64,000 nucleotides of DNA from Cellulomonas massiliensis JC225 (GCF_000312005.1 NZ_HE978588.1:2698141-2762140); one strand, 5' to 3'; shown: positions 20,342 through 29,776, numbered from the stretch's first letter. A program made the numbers and translations. Notes: a model not told the origin generated them from the letters alone.

Positions 20342-20974
20342 CTACGCCGGGCGGAAGGCGTCCGCCTCGTCCGCACGCTCGACGCTGAGCCGCGCCCACA
20401 GGTCGTCGACCTGGGTGCGGAGCTCGGCCTCGCTGCCGGTGCCGTCGAGCACCACGTCGGCGGCGGCCAGTCGCGTCTCGTCGTCGGCCTGCGCCGCCAC
20501 GCGGGCCTCGGCGTCGTCCCGCGCCATCCCCCGCAGGCGGACGAGCCGCTCGACGCGCAGCAGGGCCGGCGCGTGGACGACCACCACGACGTGGAAGGTG
20601 TCGGCCTGCCCGGTCTCGACGAGGAGCGGGATGTCGTGGACGACGACGGCCGCCGGGTCCGCCGCCGCCGCTGCCGCCTCCCGCTCGGCGGACAGCCGCC
20701 GCACCACGGGGTGCACGATCGCCTCGAGCCTGCGCCGCGCCTCGTCGTCGGCGAACACCCGCCGGCCGAGCGCCGCGCGGTCGAGCGCGCCCTGGTCGTC
20801 CAGGACCTCCGCGCCGAACTCCTCGACGACCGCGTCCAGCCCGACCGAGCCCGGCGCGAGCGCCTCGCGCGCGAGGACGTCGGAGTCGACGACCACCGCC
20901 CCCAGCTCGGCGAACCGCCTCGCCGCGACCGACTTGCCGGCCGCGATGCCACCCGTGAGCCCGATGCGCTGCAT
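20342..20974 (-). CDS. coaE: dephospho-CoA kinase
   Basis: CoaE phosphorylates the 3'-hydroxyl of dephospho-CoA in the last step of coenzyme A synthesis. The 210-residue protein starts MQRIGLTGGIAAGKS with the P-loop at 8-15, then has the SDVLAREAL segment and the HDIPLLVE loop of the family. The start ATG has CACGAT six bases upstream and no ribosome site. It lies downstream of rpsA, and a hairpin separates the two. No C-terminal UPF0157-like extension, which some actinobacterial CoaE proteins carry, is present here. Confidence 0.95.
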   Translation of the reverse strand: MQRIGLTGGIAAGKSVAARRFAELGAVVVDSDVLAREALAPGSVGLDAVVEEFGAEVLDDQGALDRAALGRRVFADDEARRRLEAIVHPVVRRLSAEREAAAAAADPAAVVVHDIPLLVETGQADTFHVVVVVHAPALLRVERLVRLRGMARDDAEARVAAQADDETRLAAADVVLDGTGSEAELRTQVDDLWARLSVERADEADAFRPA

Positions 20975-20980
20975 CCGCCC

Positions 20981-20986
20981 ATCGTG
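20981..20986 (-). promoter_or_regulatory. -10-like hexamer of coaE
   Basis: CACGAT (mRNA sense) ends six bases before the coaE ATG. It fits the leaderless layout with C in the first position. Confidence 0.5.
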
Positions 20987-21030
20987 CCGGACCGGGCCGC
21001 TCGGCGCGCCCCCGCCTCCGGCGGGGACGC

Positions 21031-21068
21031 CGACGGGCCGGCCACCCCGGAGGGTGACCGGCCCGTCG
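21031..21068 (-). terminator. rpsA terminator hairpin
   Basis: Seventeen-base arms (21031-21047 and 21052-21068) with one mismatch enclose a CGGA-type 4-base loop just downstream of the rpsA stop. There is no T tract. Confidence 0.7.
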
Positions 21069-21102
21069 TGAGCCTGCCGGCGCGACGTGCGCGCCCGTGG
21101 CG

Positions 21103-22572
21103 TCAGTTGCCCGTGAGCTTCTCCCGCAGGGCGGCGAGCGCCTCGTCGGACGCGAGGGTGCCGGCGGCCTCCTCGGTCGAGGACGAGTAGCTGGCCGGAG
21201 CCGGCGTCGAGTCGCCACCGCCGGACGCGGCCTCCGTGTCGGCCTTGACGGCCTCGGTGACCTGCTTGCGGTGCGCCTCCCAGCGCTCGTGAGCGGCCGC
21301 GTACTGGGCCTCCCACGCCTCGCGCTGGGCGTCGTAGCCCTCGAGCCACTCGTTCGTGGCCGGGTCGAAGCCCTCGGGGTACTTGTAGTTGCCCTGCTCG
21401 TCGTACTCCGCGGCCATGCCGTACAGGGCCGGGTCGAAGTCCTCGGAGGTCGGGTCGAAGCCCTCGTTCGCCTGCTTCAGCGACAGCGAGATGCGGCGAC
21501 GCTCCAGGTCGATGTCGATGACCTTGACGAAGACGTCGTCGCCGACCTGCACGACCTGCTCCGGGATCTCGACGTGGCGCACGGCCAGCTCCGAGATGTG
21601 GACGAGGCCCTCGATGCCGTCCTCGACGCGCACGAACGCACCGAACGGGACGAGCTTCGTGACCTTGCCGGGCACGACCTGGCCGATGGCGTGCGTCCGG
21701 GCGAACGCCTGCCACGGGTCCTCCTGCGTCGCCTTCAGCGACAGCGAGACGCGCTCGCGGTCGAAGTCGACGTCGAGCACCTCGACCGTGACCTCCTGGC
21801 CGACCTCGACGACCTCGGACGGGTGGTCGATGTGCTTCCAGGACAGCTCGGACACGTGGACCAGACCGTCCACGCCGCCGAGGTCGACGAACGCACCGAA
21901 GTTGACGATCGACGAGACGACACCGGGCCGGACCTGGCCCTTCTGCAGCGTCTGCAGGAAGGTCGAGCGGACCTCCGACTGCGTCTGCTCGAGCCACGCA
22001 CGGCGCGACAGGACCACGTTGTTGCGGTTCTTGTCGAGCTCGATGATCTTCGCCTCGATCTCCTTGCCGACGTACGGCTGGAGGTCGCGGACGCGACGCA
22101 TCTCGACGAGCGAGGCGGGCAGGAAGCCGCGCAGACCGATGTCGAGGATGAGGCCGCCCTTGACGACCTCGATGACGGTGCCGGTGACGACGCCGTCCTC
22201 CTCCTTGATCTTCTCGATCGTGCCCCACGCGCGCTCGTACTGCGCACGCTTCTTCGACAGGATCAGACGACCCTCCTTGTCCTCCTTCTGGAGGACAAGG
22301 GCCTCGACCGCGTCGCCGACCTTGACGACCTCACCCGGGTCGACGTCGTGCTTGATGGACAGCTCGCGGGAGGGGATGACGCCCTCGGTCTTGTAGCCGA
22401 TGTCGAGCAGGACCTCGTCGCGGTCCACCTTGACGATGGTGCCCTCGACGATGTCGCCGTCGTTGAAGTACTTGATGGTGGCGTCGATCGCGGCGAGGAG
22501 GTCCTCGGCCGTGCCGATGTCGTTGACCGCGACCTGCGGCGTGGCGGGCTTCGCGGGGGTGGAGATGCTCAT
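21103..22572 (-). CDS. rpsA: 30S ribosomal protein S1
   Basis: This 489-residue protein has four S1 (OB-fold) repeats, about residues 35-110, 120-190, 205-280 and 290-370. The signatures are VEGTIVKVDRDEVLLDIGYK, VVKGGLILDIGLRGFLP, VNFGAFVDLGGVDGLVHVSEL and VPFGAFVRVEDGIEGLVHISEL. The C-terminal 120 residues are acidic and low in structure, as in other actinobacterial S1 proteins. S1 helps bind mRNA to the 30S subunit. The chosen ATG (MSISTPAKP) follows GGAGCC, a weak ribosome site. A long leader of about 170 bases separates it from a strong promoter. Confidence 0.96.
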   Translation of the reverse strand: MSISTPAKPATPQVAVNDIGTAEDLLAAIDATIKYFNDGDIVEGTIVKVDRDEVLLDIGYKTEGVIPSRELSIKHDVDPGEVVKVGDAVEALVLQKEDKEGRLILSKKRAQYERAWGTIEKIKEEDGVVTGTVIEVVKGGLILDIGLRGFLPASLVEMRRVRDLQPYVGKEIEAKIIELDKNRNNVVLSRRAWLEQTQSEVRSTFLQTLQKGQVRPGVVSSIVNFGAFVDLGGVDGLVHVSELSWKHIDHPSEVVEVGQEVTVEVLDVDFDRERVSLSLKATQEDPWQAFARTHAIGQVVPGKVTKLVPFGAFVRVEDGIEGLVHISELAVRHVEIPEQVVQVGDDVFVKVIDIDLERRRISLSLKQANEGFDPTSEDFDPALYGMAAEYDEQGNYKYPEGFDPATNEWLEGYDAQREAWEAQYAAAHERWEAHRKQVTEAVKADTEAASGGGDSTPAPASYSSSTEEAAGTLASDEALAALREKLTGN

Positions 22573-22819
22573 GTAGGGATGGGCTCCGATGCGGACAGGA
22601 AGTAGGACGGGCAGATGGCGTGCCGGGACCGGCACGTGGATGGAGATGGTCGACGCCGAGTTCTTCGTCCCTGGACCCGCCGCCCAGCCGGCCGGTGACC
22701 GGCAGGGCTGAACGAGCATCACGACGAGGGCGCGCGGCGCCGCCGACCACCTTATCCGGGGCCGTGCGGGCGGGTCAAAGCGCGCGGGCGCCGCCCGGGC
22801 GTCCGAGCGCGGGCGGCGC
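22573..22819 (-). promoter_or_regulatory. rpsA promoter and long 5' leader
   Basis: TTGACC (22773-22778) and TAAGGT (22749-22754), 18 bases apart, form a strong promoter in the minus direction. Transcription would begin near 22742, leaving a leader of about 170 bases with a CGTGCCGG ... CCGGCACG hairpin and no obvious small gene. S1 autoregulation at such a leader is plausible but unproven. Confidence 0.65.
22788..22819 (-). terminator. pfkA terminator hairpin
   Basis: Perfect 10-base arms GCGCCGCCCG (22788-22797) and CGGGCGGCGC (22810-22819) sit directly after the pfkA stop codon. Confidence 0.65.
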
Positions 22820-23845
22820 TCAGGCGAGCGCGCTCGCCACCTGCAGCAGGTCGCCGGGCACGTGCTTGACCTTGCCGGCCACGTCCGCGATCGGCACGAG
22901 CTCGACCTCCTCGCCCCGCAGCGCCGTCATGACGTTCGTCCGGCCCGCGGTCACCGCGTCGATCGCCGCCATGCCGAAGCGCGAGCCGAGGATGCGGTCC
23001 TGCGCCGTGGGGATCCCGCCGCGCTGGACGTGCCCGAGGACCGTCACGCGCGTGTCGAACCCGGTGCGCTGGGCGATCTCGGCCTTGAGCCGCTCGCCGA
23101 TCGCGCCCGCGACGATCTCGCCGAACTGGCCGACCTCGGTCTCGTACTCCATCGCCGTGCCGGGGGCCGGGATCGCGCCCTCCGCGACGACGATGATGGA
23201 GAAGCTCGCGTGCGCCCGGTGCCGGTGCCGCAGGAACTTCTCGATCCGCTCGATGTCGAACGGCTCCTCCGGGGCGAGCACGATCTCCGCGCCGCCCGCG
23301 ATGCCGCTCGTCACCGCGATCCAGCCCGCGTGCCGGCCCATGACCTCGACGATCATCACGCGGTTGTGGGACTCCGCCGTGGTGTGGATGCGGTCGATCG
23401 CCTCCGTCGCGATCGTCACCGCCGTGTCGAACCCGATCGACGCGTCGGTCCCCCACACGTCGTTGTCGATGGTCTTCGGGATGCCGACGACCGGCACGCC
23501 GGCCTCGGCCACCTTGCTGGCGGCGTGCAGGGTGCCGTCGCCGCCGATGCAGATGAGCGCGTCGATGCGCTCCGCCTCGAGCGTCTGCACGACGGCGTCC
23601 AGCCCGCCGTCGTTGCGGTGCGGGTGGAACCGCGCGGTGCCGAGCAGCGTGCCGCCCTGCGACAGGACGTTGCGGATGTCCCCGCGGCCCAAGGGCCGCA
23701 CGTCGCCGTCGACGACGCCCTTCCAGCCGTTGCGGAAGCCGATGATCGAGTGGCCGTACTGGCCCTCGCCCCGCTTGACGACGGCACGGATGGCGGCGTT
23801 CAGCCCGGGGACGTCGCCGCCGCCCGTGAGCAGTCCGACTCGCAC
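22820..23845 (-). CDS. pfkA: 6-phosphofructokinase (group III, ATP-type residues)
   Basis: The enzyme phosphorylates fructose 6-phosphate in glycolysis. The 341-residue protein has the GGDGT motif with Gly104 and PKTIDND with Lys124 and catalytic Asp127. In the PFK family Gly104 marks ATP users and Asp104 pyrophosphate users; Lys124 is normal in the actinobacterial group III enzymes. The predicted donor is therefore ATP, as in Streptomyces. The GTG start follows GAAGGAG by seven bases. It is monocistronic, between the rpsA promoter region and a divergent methyltransferase gene. Confidence 0.95.
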   Translation of the reverse strand: MRVGLLTGGGDVPGLNAAIRAVVKRGEGQYGHSIIGFRNGWKGVVDGDVRPLGRGDIRNVLSQGGTLLGTARFHPHRNDGGLDAVVQTLEAERIDALICIGGDGTLHAASKVAEAGVPVVGIPKTIDNDVWGTDASIGFDTAVTIATEAIDRIHTTAESHNRVMIVEVMGRHAGWIAVTSGIAGGAEIVLAPEEPFDIERIEKFLRHRHRAHASFSIIVVAEGAIPAPGTAMEYETEVGQFGEIVAGAIGERLKAEIAQRTGFDTRVTVLGHVQRGGIPTAQDRILGSRFGMAAIDAVTAGRTNVMTALRGEEVELVPIADVAGKVKHVPGDLLQVASALA

Positions 23846-23964
23846 GAAGAGCTCCTTCGGTGGGGTGCTGGGGTGCCGCGTCGCGCGTCGTCGGGCGAGC
23901 AGTGCCGCCAGCCTAGCCACCGTCCCGCGGGCCGAGGTGCACCTTCCGTCCGGGCCCGGCACGC

Positions 23965-23970
23965 CACACT
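23965..23970 (+). promoter_or_regulatory. -10-like hexamer of the methyltransferase gene
   Basis: CACACT ends six bases before the ATG at 23977; no ribosome site is seen. Confidence 0.45.
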
Positions 23971-23976
23971 GGTGGT

Positions 23977-24783
23977 ATGGACGACCGCCTCGCCAGCGCC
24001 GGCTACGAGCACGTCCCCGACGACGCCGGCGGCACCGCGGCGCAGGGCTGGTGGGACGCGAACGCGGCGGAGTACCTCGCGGAGCACGGGCGGTTCCTCG
24101 GGCCCGCCGACTTCTGCTGGTCGCCCGAGGGTCTGCGCGAGGGGGAGGCGCGGCTGCTCGGCGACCTGCGCGGCCGGCGCGTGCTCGAGGTCGGCGCCGG
24201 CGCGGCCCAGTGCTCGCGGTGGCTCGTCTCGCACGGCGTCGACGCCGTCGCCTCGGACGTCTCGGCCGCGATGCTCGCGGCGTCGCGCGCCTACGACGAG
24301 GACACCGGGCTGCGCACGCCCTGCGTCCAGGCAGACGCCCGCGCGCTGCCGTTCGCGGACGCGTCGTTCGACGTGGTGTTCACCGCCTACGGCGCGCTGC
24401 CGTTCGTGCCGGACGCCGGGCGCGTGCACGTCGAGGCCGCGCGCGTGCTGAGGCCCGGGGGCACCTGGGCGTTCTCCGTGACGCACCCGGTCCGCTGGGC
24501 GTTCCCCGACGACCCCGGCGAGAGCGGGCTCACCGCCACGCGGTCCTACTTCGACCGGCGGCCGTACGTCGAGCGCAGCGAGGCCGGCCGCGTCCTGTAC
24601 GCGGAGTACCACCGCACGCTCGGCGACCACGTCGCCGACCTCGCCGGCGCGGGCTTCGTGCTCGAGCGGCTCGTCGAGCCCGAGTGGCCGGAGGGCCACA
24701 CCCGCACGTGGGGCGGGTGGAGCGCGCTGCGGGGCGCCCTGCTGCCGGGCACCGCGGTCTTCGTCTGCCGCCTGCCCGCCTGA
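23977..24783 (+). CDS. class I SAM-dependent methyltransferase
   Basis: The 268-residue protein has the class I Rossmann methyltransferase fold. The SAM-binding motif I reads VLEVGAGAAQCSRWL (about residues 69-83), then VASDVSAAML for motif II and ARALPFADASFDVVFTAYGALPFV for motif IV. It belongs to the Methyltransf_11/25 type. The N-terminus GWWDANAAEYLAEHG is usual for this group and may bind substrate. It stands alone, divergent from pfkA. The substrate is unknown. Confidence 0.88.
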   Translation: MDDRLASAGYEHVPDDAGGTAAQGWWDANAAEYLAEHGRFLGPADFCWSPEGLREGEARLLGDLRGRRVLEVGAGAAQCSRWLVSHGVDAVASDVSAAMLAASRAYDEDTGLRTPCVQADARALPFADASFDVVFTAYGALPFVPDAGRVHVEAARVLRPGGTWAFSVTHPVRWAFPDDPGESGLTATRSYFDRRPYVERSEAGRVLYAEYHRTLGDHVADLAGAGFVLERLVEPEWPEGHTRTWGGWSALRGALLPGTAVFVCRLPA

Positions 24784-24794
24784 CGGCGGCGCCG

Positions 24795-24830
24795 GGTGGC
24801 GGCGGCCCGGGGTGCCGGGCCGCCGCCACC
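24795..24830. terminator. bidirectional terminator hairpin (methyltransferase / actP-like)
   Basis: Fifteen-base perfect arms (24795-24809 and 24816-24830) with a 6-base loop lie between the two convergent stop codons. Confidence 0.75.
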
Positions 24831-24837
24831 GGGGCGC

Positions 24838-26487
24838 TCAGTGCACCGTCGCCTTCTCGGCGCCCGCGCCGGTGAGCGAGCGGACCTCCATCTCGGCGAA
24901 CTTCTCCGGGTGCGGCTTCTCCTTCGACAGCAGCGTCCCGACGATGCCGAGCAGGAACGCCAGCGGGATCGTGATGAGGCCCGGGTTCTCCAGCGGGATG
25001 ACCGCGAAGTCGATGCTGGTGTCCCGGATCATCGACAGGCTCTTGCCCGTCGCCGGGTCGACCTTGCCCGACACCACCGGCGAGAACGTGATGAGGACCA
25101 GGCAGGAGATGAGCCCGCCGTACATGCTCCACAGCGCACCGGAGGTGTTGAACCTCTTCCAGAACAGCGAGTAGAGGATCGTCGGCAGGTTCGCGCTGGC
25201 CGCCACGGCGAAGGCGAGGGCGACGAGGAACGCCACGTTCTGCCCGTTGGCGAAGATGCCGCCGATGATCGCGAGGATGCCGATGACGATCACGGTGATC
25301 CGGGCGACCCGCACCTCGCCGTCGGGCTTGACCTGCCCGCGCTTGATGACCGAGGCGTAGATGTCGTGCGCGAACGACGTCGCGGCCGTGATCGTCAGGC
25401 CCGCCACCACCGCGAGGATCGTCGCGAACGCGACCGCCGAGATGATGCCGAGCAGGACGGTCCCGCCGAGCTCGAACGCCAGCAGCGGCGCCGCCGAGTT
25501 GACGCCGCCCGGCGCCGCCTTGATGACGTCGGGGCCCACGAGCGCGCCGGCGCCGTACCCGAGCACCAGGGTGAACAGGTAGAAGATGCCGATGAGCCAG
25601 ATGGCCCACACGACGGAGCGACGCGCCTCCTTGGCGGTCGGCACCGTGTAGAAGCGCATGAGCACGTGCGGCAGCCCGGCGGTGCCGAGGACGAGCGCCA
25701 GCGCGAGCGAGAGGAAGTTGAGCTGGCTCGTCGGGGTGGCGCCGTACTGCTTGCCGGGGCCGAGCAGCGCCTCGCCGCCCTCGCCCGCCTTGTCGACGGC
25801 GCCCTGCAGCAGGTCGGACAGGTTGAAGCCGAACTTCGCCAGCACCCACACGGTCATGACGCCGGCGCCGGCGATGAGCAGCACCGCCTTGATGATCTGC
25901 ACCCAGGTCGTGCCCTTCATGCCGCCGATGAGCACGTACAGGATCATCAGCGCGCCGACCACGGCGATGACGACGCCCTGGCCCGCGACGCCCTCGATGC
26001 CGAGCAGCAGCGCGACGAGGCCACCCGCACCCGCCATCTGCGCGAGCAGGTAGAAGAACACGACGGCGAGCGTGGACAGCGCCGCCGCCATCCGCACCGG
26101 ACGCTCCTTGAGCCGGAACGAGAGCACGTCGGCCATCGTGAAGCGGCCGGTGTTGCGCAGGAGCTCCGCCACGAGCAGCAGCGCGACGAGCCACGCGACG
26201 AGGAACCCGATCGAGTACAGGAAGCCGTCGTAGCCGTTGATCGCGATGGCGCCGCAGATGCCGAGGAACGACGCGGCGGACAGGTAGTCCCCCGCGATCG
26301 CCGTGCCGTTCTGCGGGCCGGTGAACGAGCGGCCGGCGGCGTAGTAGTCGGCCGCCGTGCGGTTGTTGCGCGAGGCCCGCAGCACGATGACGAGGGTCAC
26401 GAGCACGAACGCGGCGAAGATCGCGATGTTGACGACGGGGTCGCCGACCTTCTCGGTCGTCGTGGCGGCGGTCACGAGGCCGCTCAT
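24838..26487 (-). CDS. sodium:solute symporter, acetate/monocarboxylate type (ActP/MctC-like)
   Basis: This 549-residue membrane protein has about thirteen hydrophobic segments in the solute:sodium symporter layout. Family stretches include AAGRSFTGPQNGTAIAGDYLSAASFLG near residue 50 and the YVLIGGMKGTTWVQIIKA region. The branch includes cation/acetate symporter ActP and MctC of corynebacteria, which take up acetate, propionate or pyruvate. The ATG overlaps the stop of the DUF485 gene (ATGA), the usual operon. The transported acid is predicted, not shown. Confidence 0.92.
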   Translation of the reverse strand: MSGLVTAATTTEKVGDPVVNIAIFAAFVLVTLVIVLRASRNNRTAADYYAAGRSFTGPQNGTAIAGDYLSAASFLGICGAIAINGYDGFLYSIGFLVAWLVALLLVAELLRNTGRFTMADVLSFRLKERPVRMAAALSTLAVVFFYLLAQMAGAGGLVALLLGIEGVAGQGVVIAVVGALMILYVLIGGMKGTTWVQIIKAVLLIAGAGVMTVWVLAKFGFNLSDLLQGAVDKAGEGGEALLGPGKQYGATPTSQLNFLSLALALVLGTAGLPHVLMRFYTVPTAKEARRSVVWAIWLIGIFYLFTLVLGYGAGALVGPDVIKAAPGGVNSAAPLLAFELGGTVLLGIISAVAFATILAVVAGLTITAATSFAHDIYASVIKRGQVKPDGEVRVARITVIVIGILAIIGGIFANGQNVAFLVALAFAVAASANLPTILYSLFWKRFNTSGALWSMYGGLISCLVLITFSPVVSGKVDPATGKSLSMIRDTSIDFAVIPLENPGLITIPLAFLLGIVGTLLSKEKPHPEKFAEMEVRSLTGAGAEKATVH

Positions 26488-26834
26488 GCGACCTCACCCC
26501 CGTCGACCGTGCCCTCCTCGATGTGCCGGCGCAGGCGCTCGGCCACGGCGTCCTGCCGGTTGTTGGCCCAGCGGGCGTAGATCATCGTGATCGCGAACGT
26601 CGAGACGAACTGGCCGAGCCCGAAGAGCAGGCCGACGGTGATGTTCCCCCACACCTTCGTCGACATGAAGTCGTGCGCGTAGTTCGCCAGCAGGACGTAG
26701 ACGAAGTACCACACCAGGAACAGCGCGGTCATCGGGAAGACGAAGTTCCGGAACCGCCTGCGCAGCGCCTGGAACTCCTCGGAGCGTTGGACTCTCTGGT
26801 AGTCGGTCTCGAACTCGCCGACGGTGTCGGTCAT
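26484..26834 (-). CDS. DUF485 domain-containing membrane protein
   Basis: The 116-residue protein has two hydrophobic segments and the DUF485 pattern (RFRNFVFPMTALFLVWYFVYVLLANYA broken across helix 1, then a second helix). DUF485 proteins are encoded just upstream of actP in many bacteria and are thought to be small subunits of the symporter. Translation of both genes is coupled by overlap. The ATG has a strong GAGGAGG ribosome site five bases upstream. Confidence 0.92.
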   Translation of the reverse strand: MTDTVGEFETDYQRVQRSEEFQALRRRFRNFVFPMTALFLVWYFVYVLLANYAHDFMSTKVWGNITVGLLFGLGQFVSTFAITMIYARWANNRQDAVAERLRRHIEEGTVDGGEVA

Positions 26835-26941
26835 ACCGCCTCCTCGGTCTCGCAGTGGCCTCGTTGCCACCGCGCACACTCTGGCGCATGACTGCGGCAC
26901 CTCGCCACGCATCACCCGAAATCGTTATCGACCAGGAGACG

Positions 26942-26958
26942 ACGGGCGAATCGCCCGT
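26942..26958. promoter_or_regulatory. 17-bp palindrome upstream of the symporter operon
   Basis: ACGGGCGA A TCGCCCGT is a perfect dyad with one central base, about 107 bases upstream of the DUF485 start and 77 bases downstream of the polA stop. It could be an operator for the symporter operon or part of the polA terminator. I cannot decide which. Confidence 0.4.
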
Positions 26959-27034
26959 GCTGCGGAACGTGACCGGTCGGCGCCCATCGCGTGACTCCGC
27001 GGCTCGGACGCCGGGCATCGCGCGCCGGCGGCCG

Positions 27035-29770
27035 TCAGTGCCCGGCGGCGTGCCAGCTCGCGCCGACGCCCACCGAGACGTCGAGCGGGACGTCCAGCGG
27101 GCCGTCGGGCAGGCCGTCGCCGGCCGCGCCCATCCGCTCGCGCACCAGCGCCTCGACCTCCTCGCGCTCCCCGGGCGCCACCTCGAGCACGAGCTCGTCG
27201 TGGACCTGGAGCAGGAGGCGCGAGCGCAGCCCCCGGCGGACGAGCTCACGGTCGACCCCGAGCATCGCGACCTTGATCAGGTCGGCGGCGCTGCCCTGGA
27301 TCGGCGCGTTGAGCGCCATGCGCTCGGCGGCCTCCCGGCGGATGCGGTTGTCGCTCACGAGGTCCGGCAGGTAGCGCCGGCGGCCCAGCACCGTGGCGGT
27401 GTAGCCGGTCGCGCGGGCCTGGTCCACGACCCCCGTCAGGTAGTCGCGCACCCCGCCGAACCGGGCGAAGTAGTCCTGCATGAGCGCCGACGCCTCGCCC
27501 ACCTCGACCGCGAGCTGCTGGGACAGCCCGTAGGCCGACAGCCCGTACGCGAGTCCGTAGCTCATCGCCTTGATCTTGGAGCGCTGCGCGGGCGTGACGG
27601 CGTCGGTCGGGACCCCGAACACGCGGGAGCCGACGTAGCTGTGCAGGTCCTCCCCCGAGCGGAACGCGGCGATGAGACCCTCGTCGCCGGACAGGTGCGC
27701 CATGATCCGCATCTCGATCTGCGAGTAGTCGGCCGTCAGCAGCGTCTCGTAGCCGCCGCCCACGACGAACGCGCGCCGGATCTGGCGGCCCGCGTCCGTC
27801 CGCATGGGGATGTTCTGCAGGTTCGGGTCCGTCGAGGACAGGCGCCCCGTGGCCGCGATCGTCTGCTGGAACGTCGTGTGGATCCGTCCGTCGGGCGCCA
27901 CGGAGCGCAGCAGGCCCTCGACGGTCTGGCGCAGGCGGATCGCGTCCCGGTGCGCGAGCAGGTGCTCCAGGAACGGGTGCTGCGTGCGCGCGAACAGGTC
28001 GGTCAGCGCGGCGGCGTCGGTCGTGTAGCCGGTCTTGATCCGCTTCGTCTTGGGCATGCCGAGCTGGTCGAACAGGATCTCCTGCAGCTGCTTGGGCGAG
28101 CCCAGGTTCACCTCCCGGCCGATCACCGCGAACGCCTCCGCGGCGGCCTCGTTGACGACGCCGTCGAACTCGCGCTCGAGGCCGCTCAGGTACTCGACGT
28201 CGATCGCGATGCCGGTGCGCTCCATCCGCGCCAGCACGTCCTCCAGCGGCAGCTCCAGGTCCGTCAGCAGCGCGGTCGCGCCGCGGTCCGCGACCTCCTG
28301 CCCGAGCACCTCGACGAGGTCGCGCACCGCGGCGGCGCGCACGGCCGCCCGGCGGCCCTCGTCGGAGCCGTTGATCTCGAGGTCGAGCGCGCCCTGACCG
28401 GCCGAGCTCGCGTCGTCGGCGGCCAGCTCCCGCCGCAGGTACCCGATGGCGAGGTCCGACAGGTCGTAGGCGCGGCGGTCGGGCTGGCACAGGTACGCCG
28501 CGAGCTCGGTGTCGAAGGCGACGCCCTGCAGCGTCAGACCACGCCCCGCCAGGGCGTGCCACGCCGTCTTGGCGGCGTGCAGCGCCTTCGGCTCCTGCGC
28601 CGAGGCGAGCCACGCGGCGAGCGCCGACTCGTCGACCGGGTCGATCTCGCCCAGGTCGTACACCGCCGCCACGCCGTCCGCGTCGGCCAGCGCGACGCCC
28701 CACGCGTCGCCACCGGCGGGCGCGCCGGACCCGCGCACGTCGACGCCGAGCACCTGCCCGGCGCGCTCCTGGAGCCAGCGGCCGAGGGCCCCCGGCGCGA
28801 GCGCGGCGACGTCGGCGAGGCCGCCGGCCACCGGCTCGGCGGGCTGCCCCTCGTCGGGCAGCATCGCGAACAGGCGGTCGCGCAGCGTCCGGAACTCGAG
28901 CTCGTCGAGGATCGTGTGCAGGGCCTGGCGGTCCCAGGGCCGCGCCTCGAGGTCCTCGGGACCGAGCGGGAGCTCGAGGTCCGTGACGAGCGCGTTGATC
29001 CGCCGGTTGAGCTGGACCTGCTCGAGGTTCGCCCGCAGCTGCTCCCCCGCCTTGCCCGGCACCTGGTCGGCCGAGGCCACGACGCCCTCCAGCCCGCCGT
29101 ACGTGGTGATCCACTTGGCCGCGGTCTTCGGCCCGACCCCCGGGATGCCGGGCAGGTTGTCGCTCGTCTCCCCCACGAGGGCCGCGAGGTCGGGGTAGCG
29201 CTGCGGCGGCACGCCGTACTTGGCCTCGACCGCCGCCGGGGTCATGCGCGACATCTCGGAGACGCCGCGCACGGGGTAGAGCACCGTCACGGCGTCGCCG
29301 ACGAGCTGGAAGGCGTCCCGGTCGCCGGTGCAGACGAGCACCTGCATGCCCTCCGCGACCGCCTGCGTCGTGAGGGTCGCGAGGATGTCGTCCGCCTCGT
29401 ACGCCGGCTTGGTGAGGACGGGCACGTGCATCGTCGCGAGGACGCGCTGGATGACGTCCACCTGGCCGCGGAACGGCTCGGGCGTCGCGTCGCGGTTCCC
29501 CTTGTAGGCCTCGTACTGCTCGGTGCGGAAGGTGGTGCGACCGAGGTCGAACGCGACCGCGACGTGGGTCGGCTCCTCGTCCCGCAGGAGGTTCGCGAGC
29601 ATCGAGACGAAGCCGAAGACGGCGTTCGTGGGCTGTCCCGTCGAGGTCGCGAACTTGTCGACCGGGAGCGCGAAGAACGCGCGATACGCCATCGAGTGGC
29701 CGTCGATCAGCAGGAGGCGGGCGGGCCGGCTGGGGGCGGACGACGGACGTGCTGGCTGTTCGGCGCTCAC
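27035..29770 (-). CDS. polA: DNA polymerase I
   Basis: PolA fills repair gaps and removes RNA primers. The 911-residue protein has the N-terminal 5'-3' exonuclease (DGHSMAYRAFFALP, then YKGNRD and a helix-hairpin-helix GIPGVGPKTAAKW), a middle 3'-5' exonuclease-like domain, and the polymerase domain with motif A DYSQIEMRIMAHL and motif C LLQVHDELVLEV. The middle domain appears degenerate, as in mycobacterial PolA, so proofreading is doubtful. I chose the GTG at 29770 because TAGGTT lies seven bases before it; an ATG at 29791 is also possible but overlaps the divergent paaI-like start. Confidence 0.94.
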   Translation of the reverse strand: MSAEQPARPSSAPSRPARLLLIDGHSMAYRAFFALPVDKFATSTGQPTNAVFGFVSMLANLLRDEEPTHVAVAFDLGRTTFRTEQYEAYKGNRDATPEPFRGQVDVIQRVLATMHVPVLTKPAYEADDILATLTTQAVAEGMQVLVCTGDRDAFQLVGDAVTVLYPVRGVSEMSRMTPAAVEAKYGVPPQRYPDLAALVGETSDNLPGIPGVGPKTAAKWITTYGGLEGVVASADQVPGKAGEQLRANLEQVQLNRRINALVTDLELPLGPEDLEARPWDRQALHTILDELEFRTLRDRLFAMLPDEGQPAEPVAGGLADVAALAPGALGRWLQERAGQVLGVDVRGSGAPAGGDAWGVALADADGVAAVYDLGEIDPVDESALAAWLASAQEPKALHAAKTAWHALAGRGLTLQGVAFDTELAAYLCQPDRRAYDLSDLAIGYLRRELAADDASSAGQGALDLEINGSDEGRRAAVRAAAVRDLVEVLGQEVADRGATALLTDLELPLEDVLARMERTGIAIDVEYLSGLEREFDGVVNEAAAEAFAVIGREVNLGSPKQLQEILFDQLGMPKTKRIKTGYTTDAAALTDLFARTQHPFLEHLLAHRDAIRLRQTVEGLLRSVAPDGRIHTTFQQTIAATGRLSSTDPNLQNIPMRTDAGRQIRRAFVVGGGYETLLTADYSQIEMRIMAHLSGDEGLIAAFRSGEDLHSYVGSRVFGVPTDAVTPAQRSKIKAMSYGLAYGLSAYGLSQQLAVEVGEASALMQDYFARFGGVRDYLTGVVDQARATGYTATVLGRRRYLPDLVSDNRIRREAAERMALNAPIQGSAADLIKVAMLGVDRELVRRGLRSRLLLQVHDELVLEVAPGEREEVEALVRERMGAAGDGLPDGPLDVPLDVSVGVGASWHAAGH

Positions 29771-29776
29771 GGGTGC

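Noticed and set aside
22573..22722. In-frame N-terminal extension of S1
   Set aside because: S1 proteins start at the MSIST-type position, and the extension lies in the leader downstream of the promoter with no family match.
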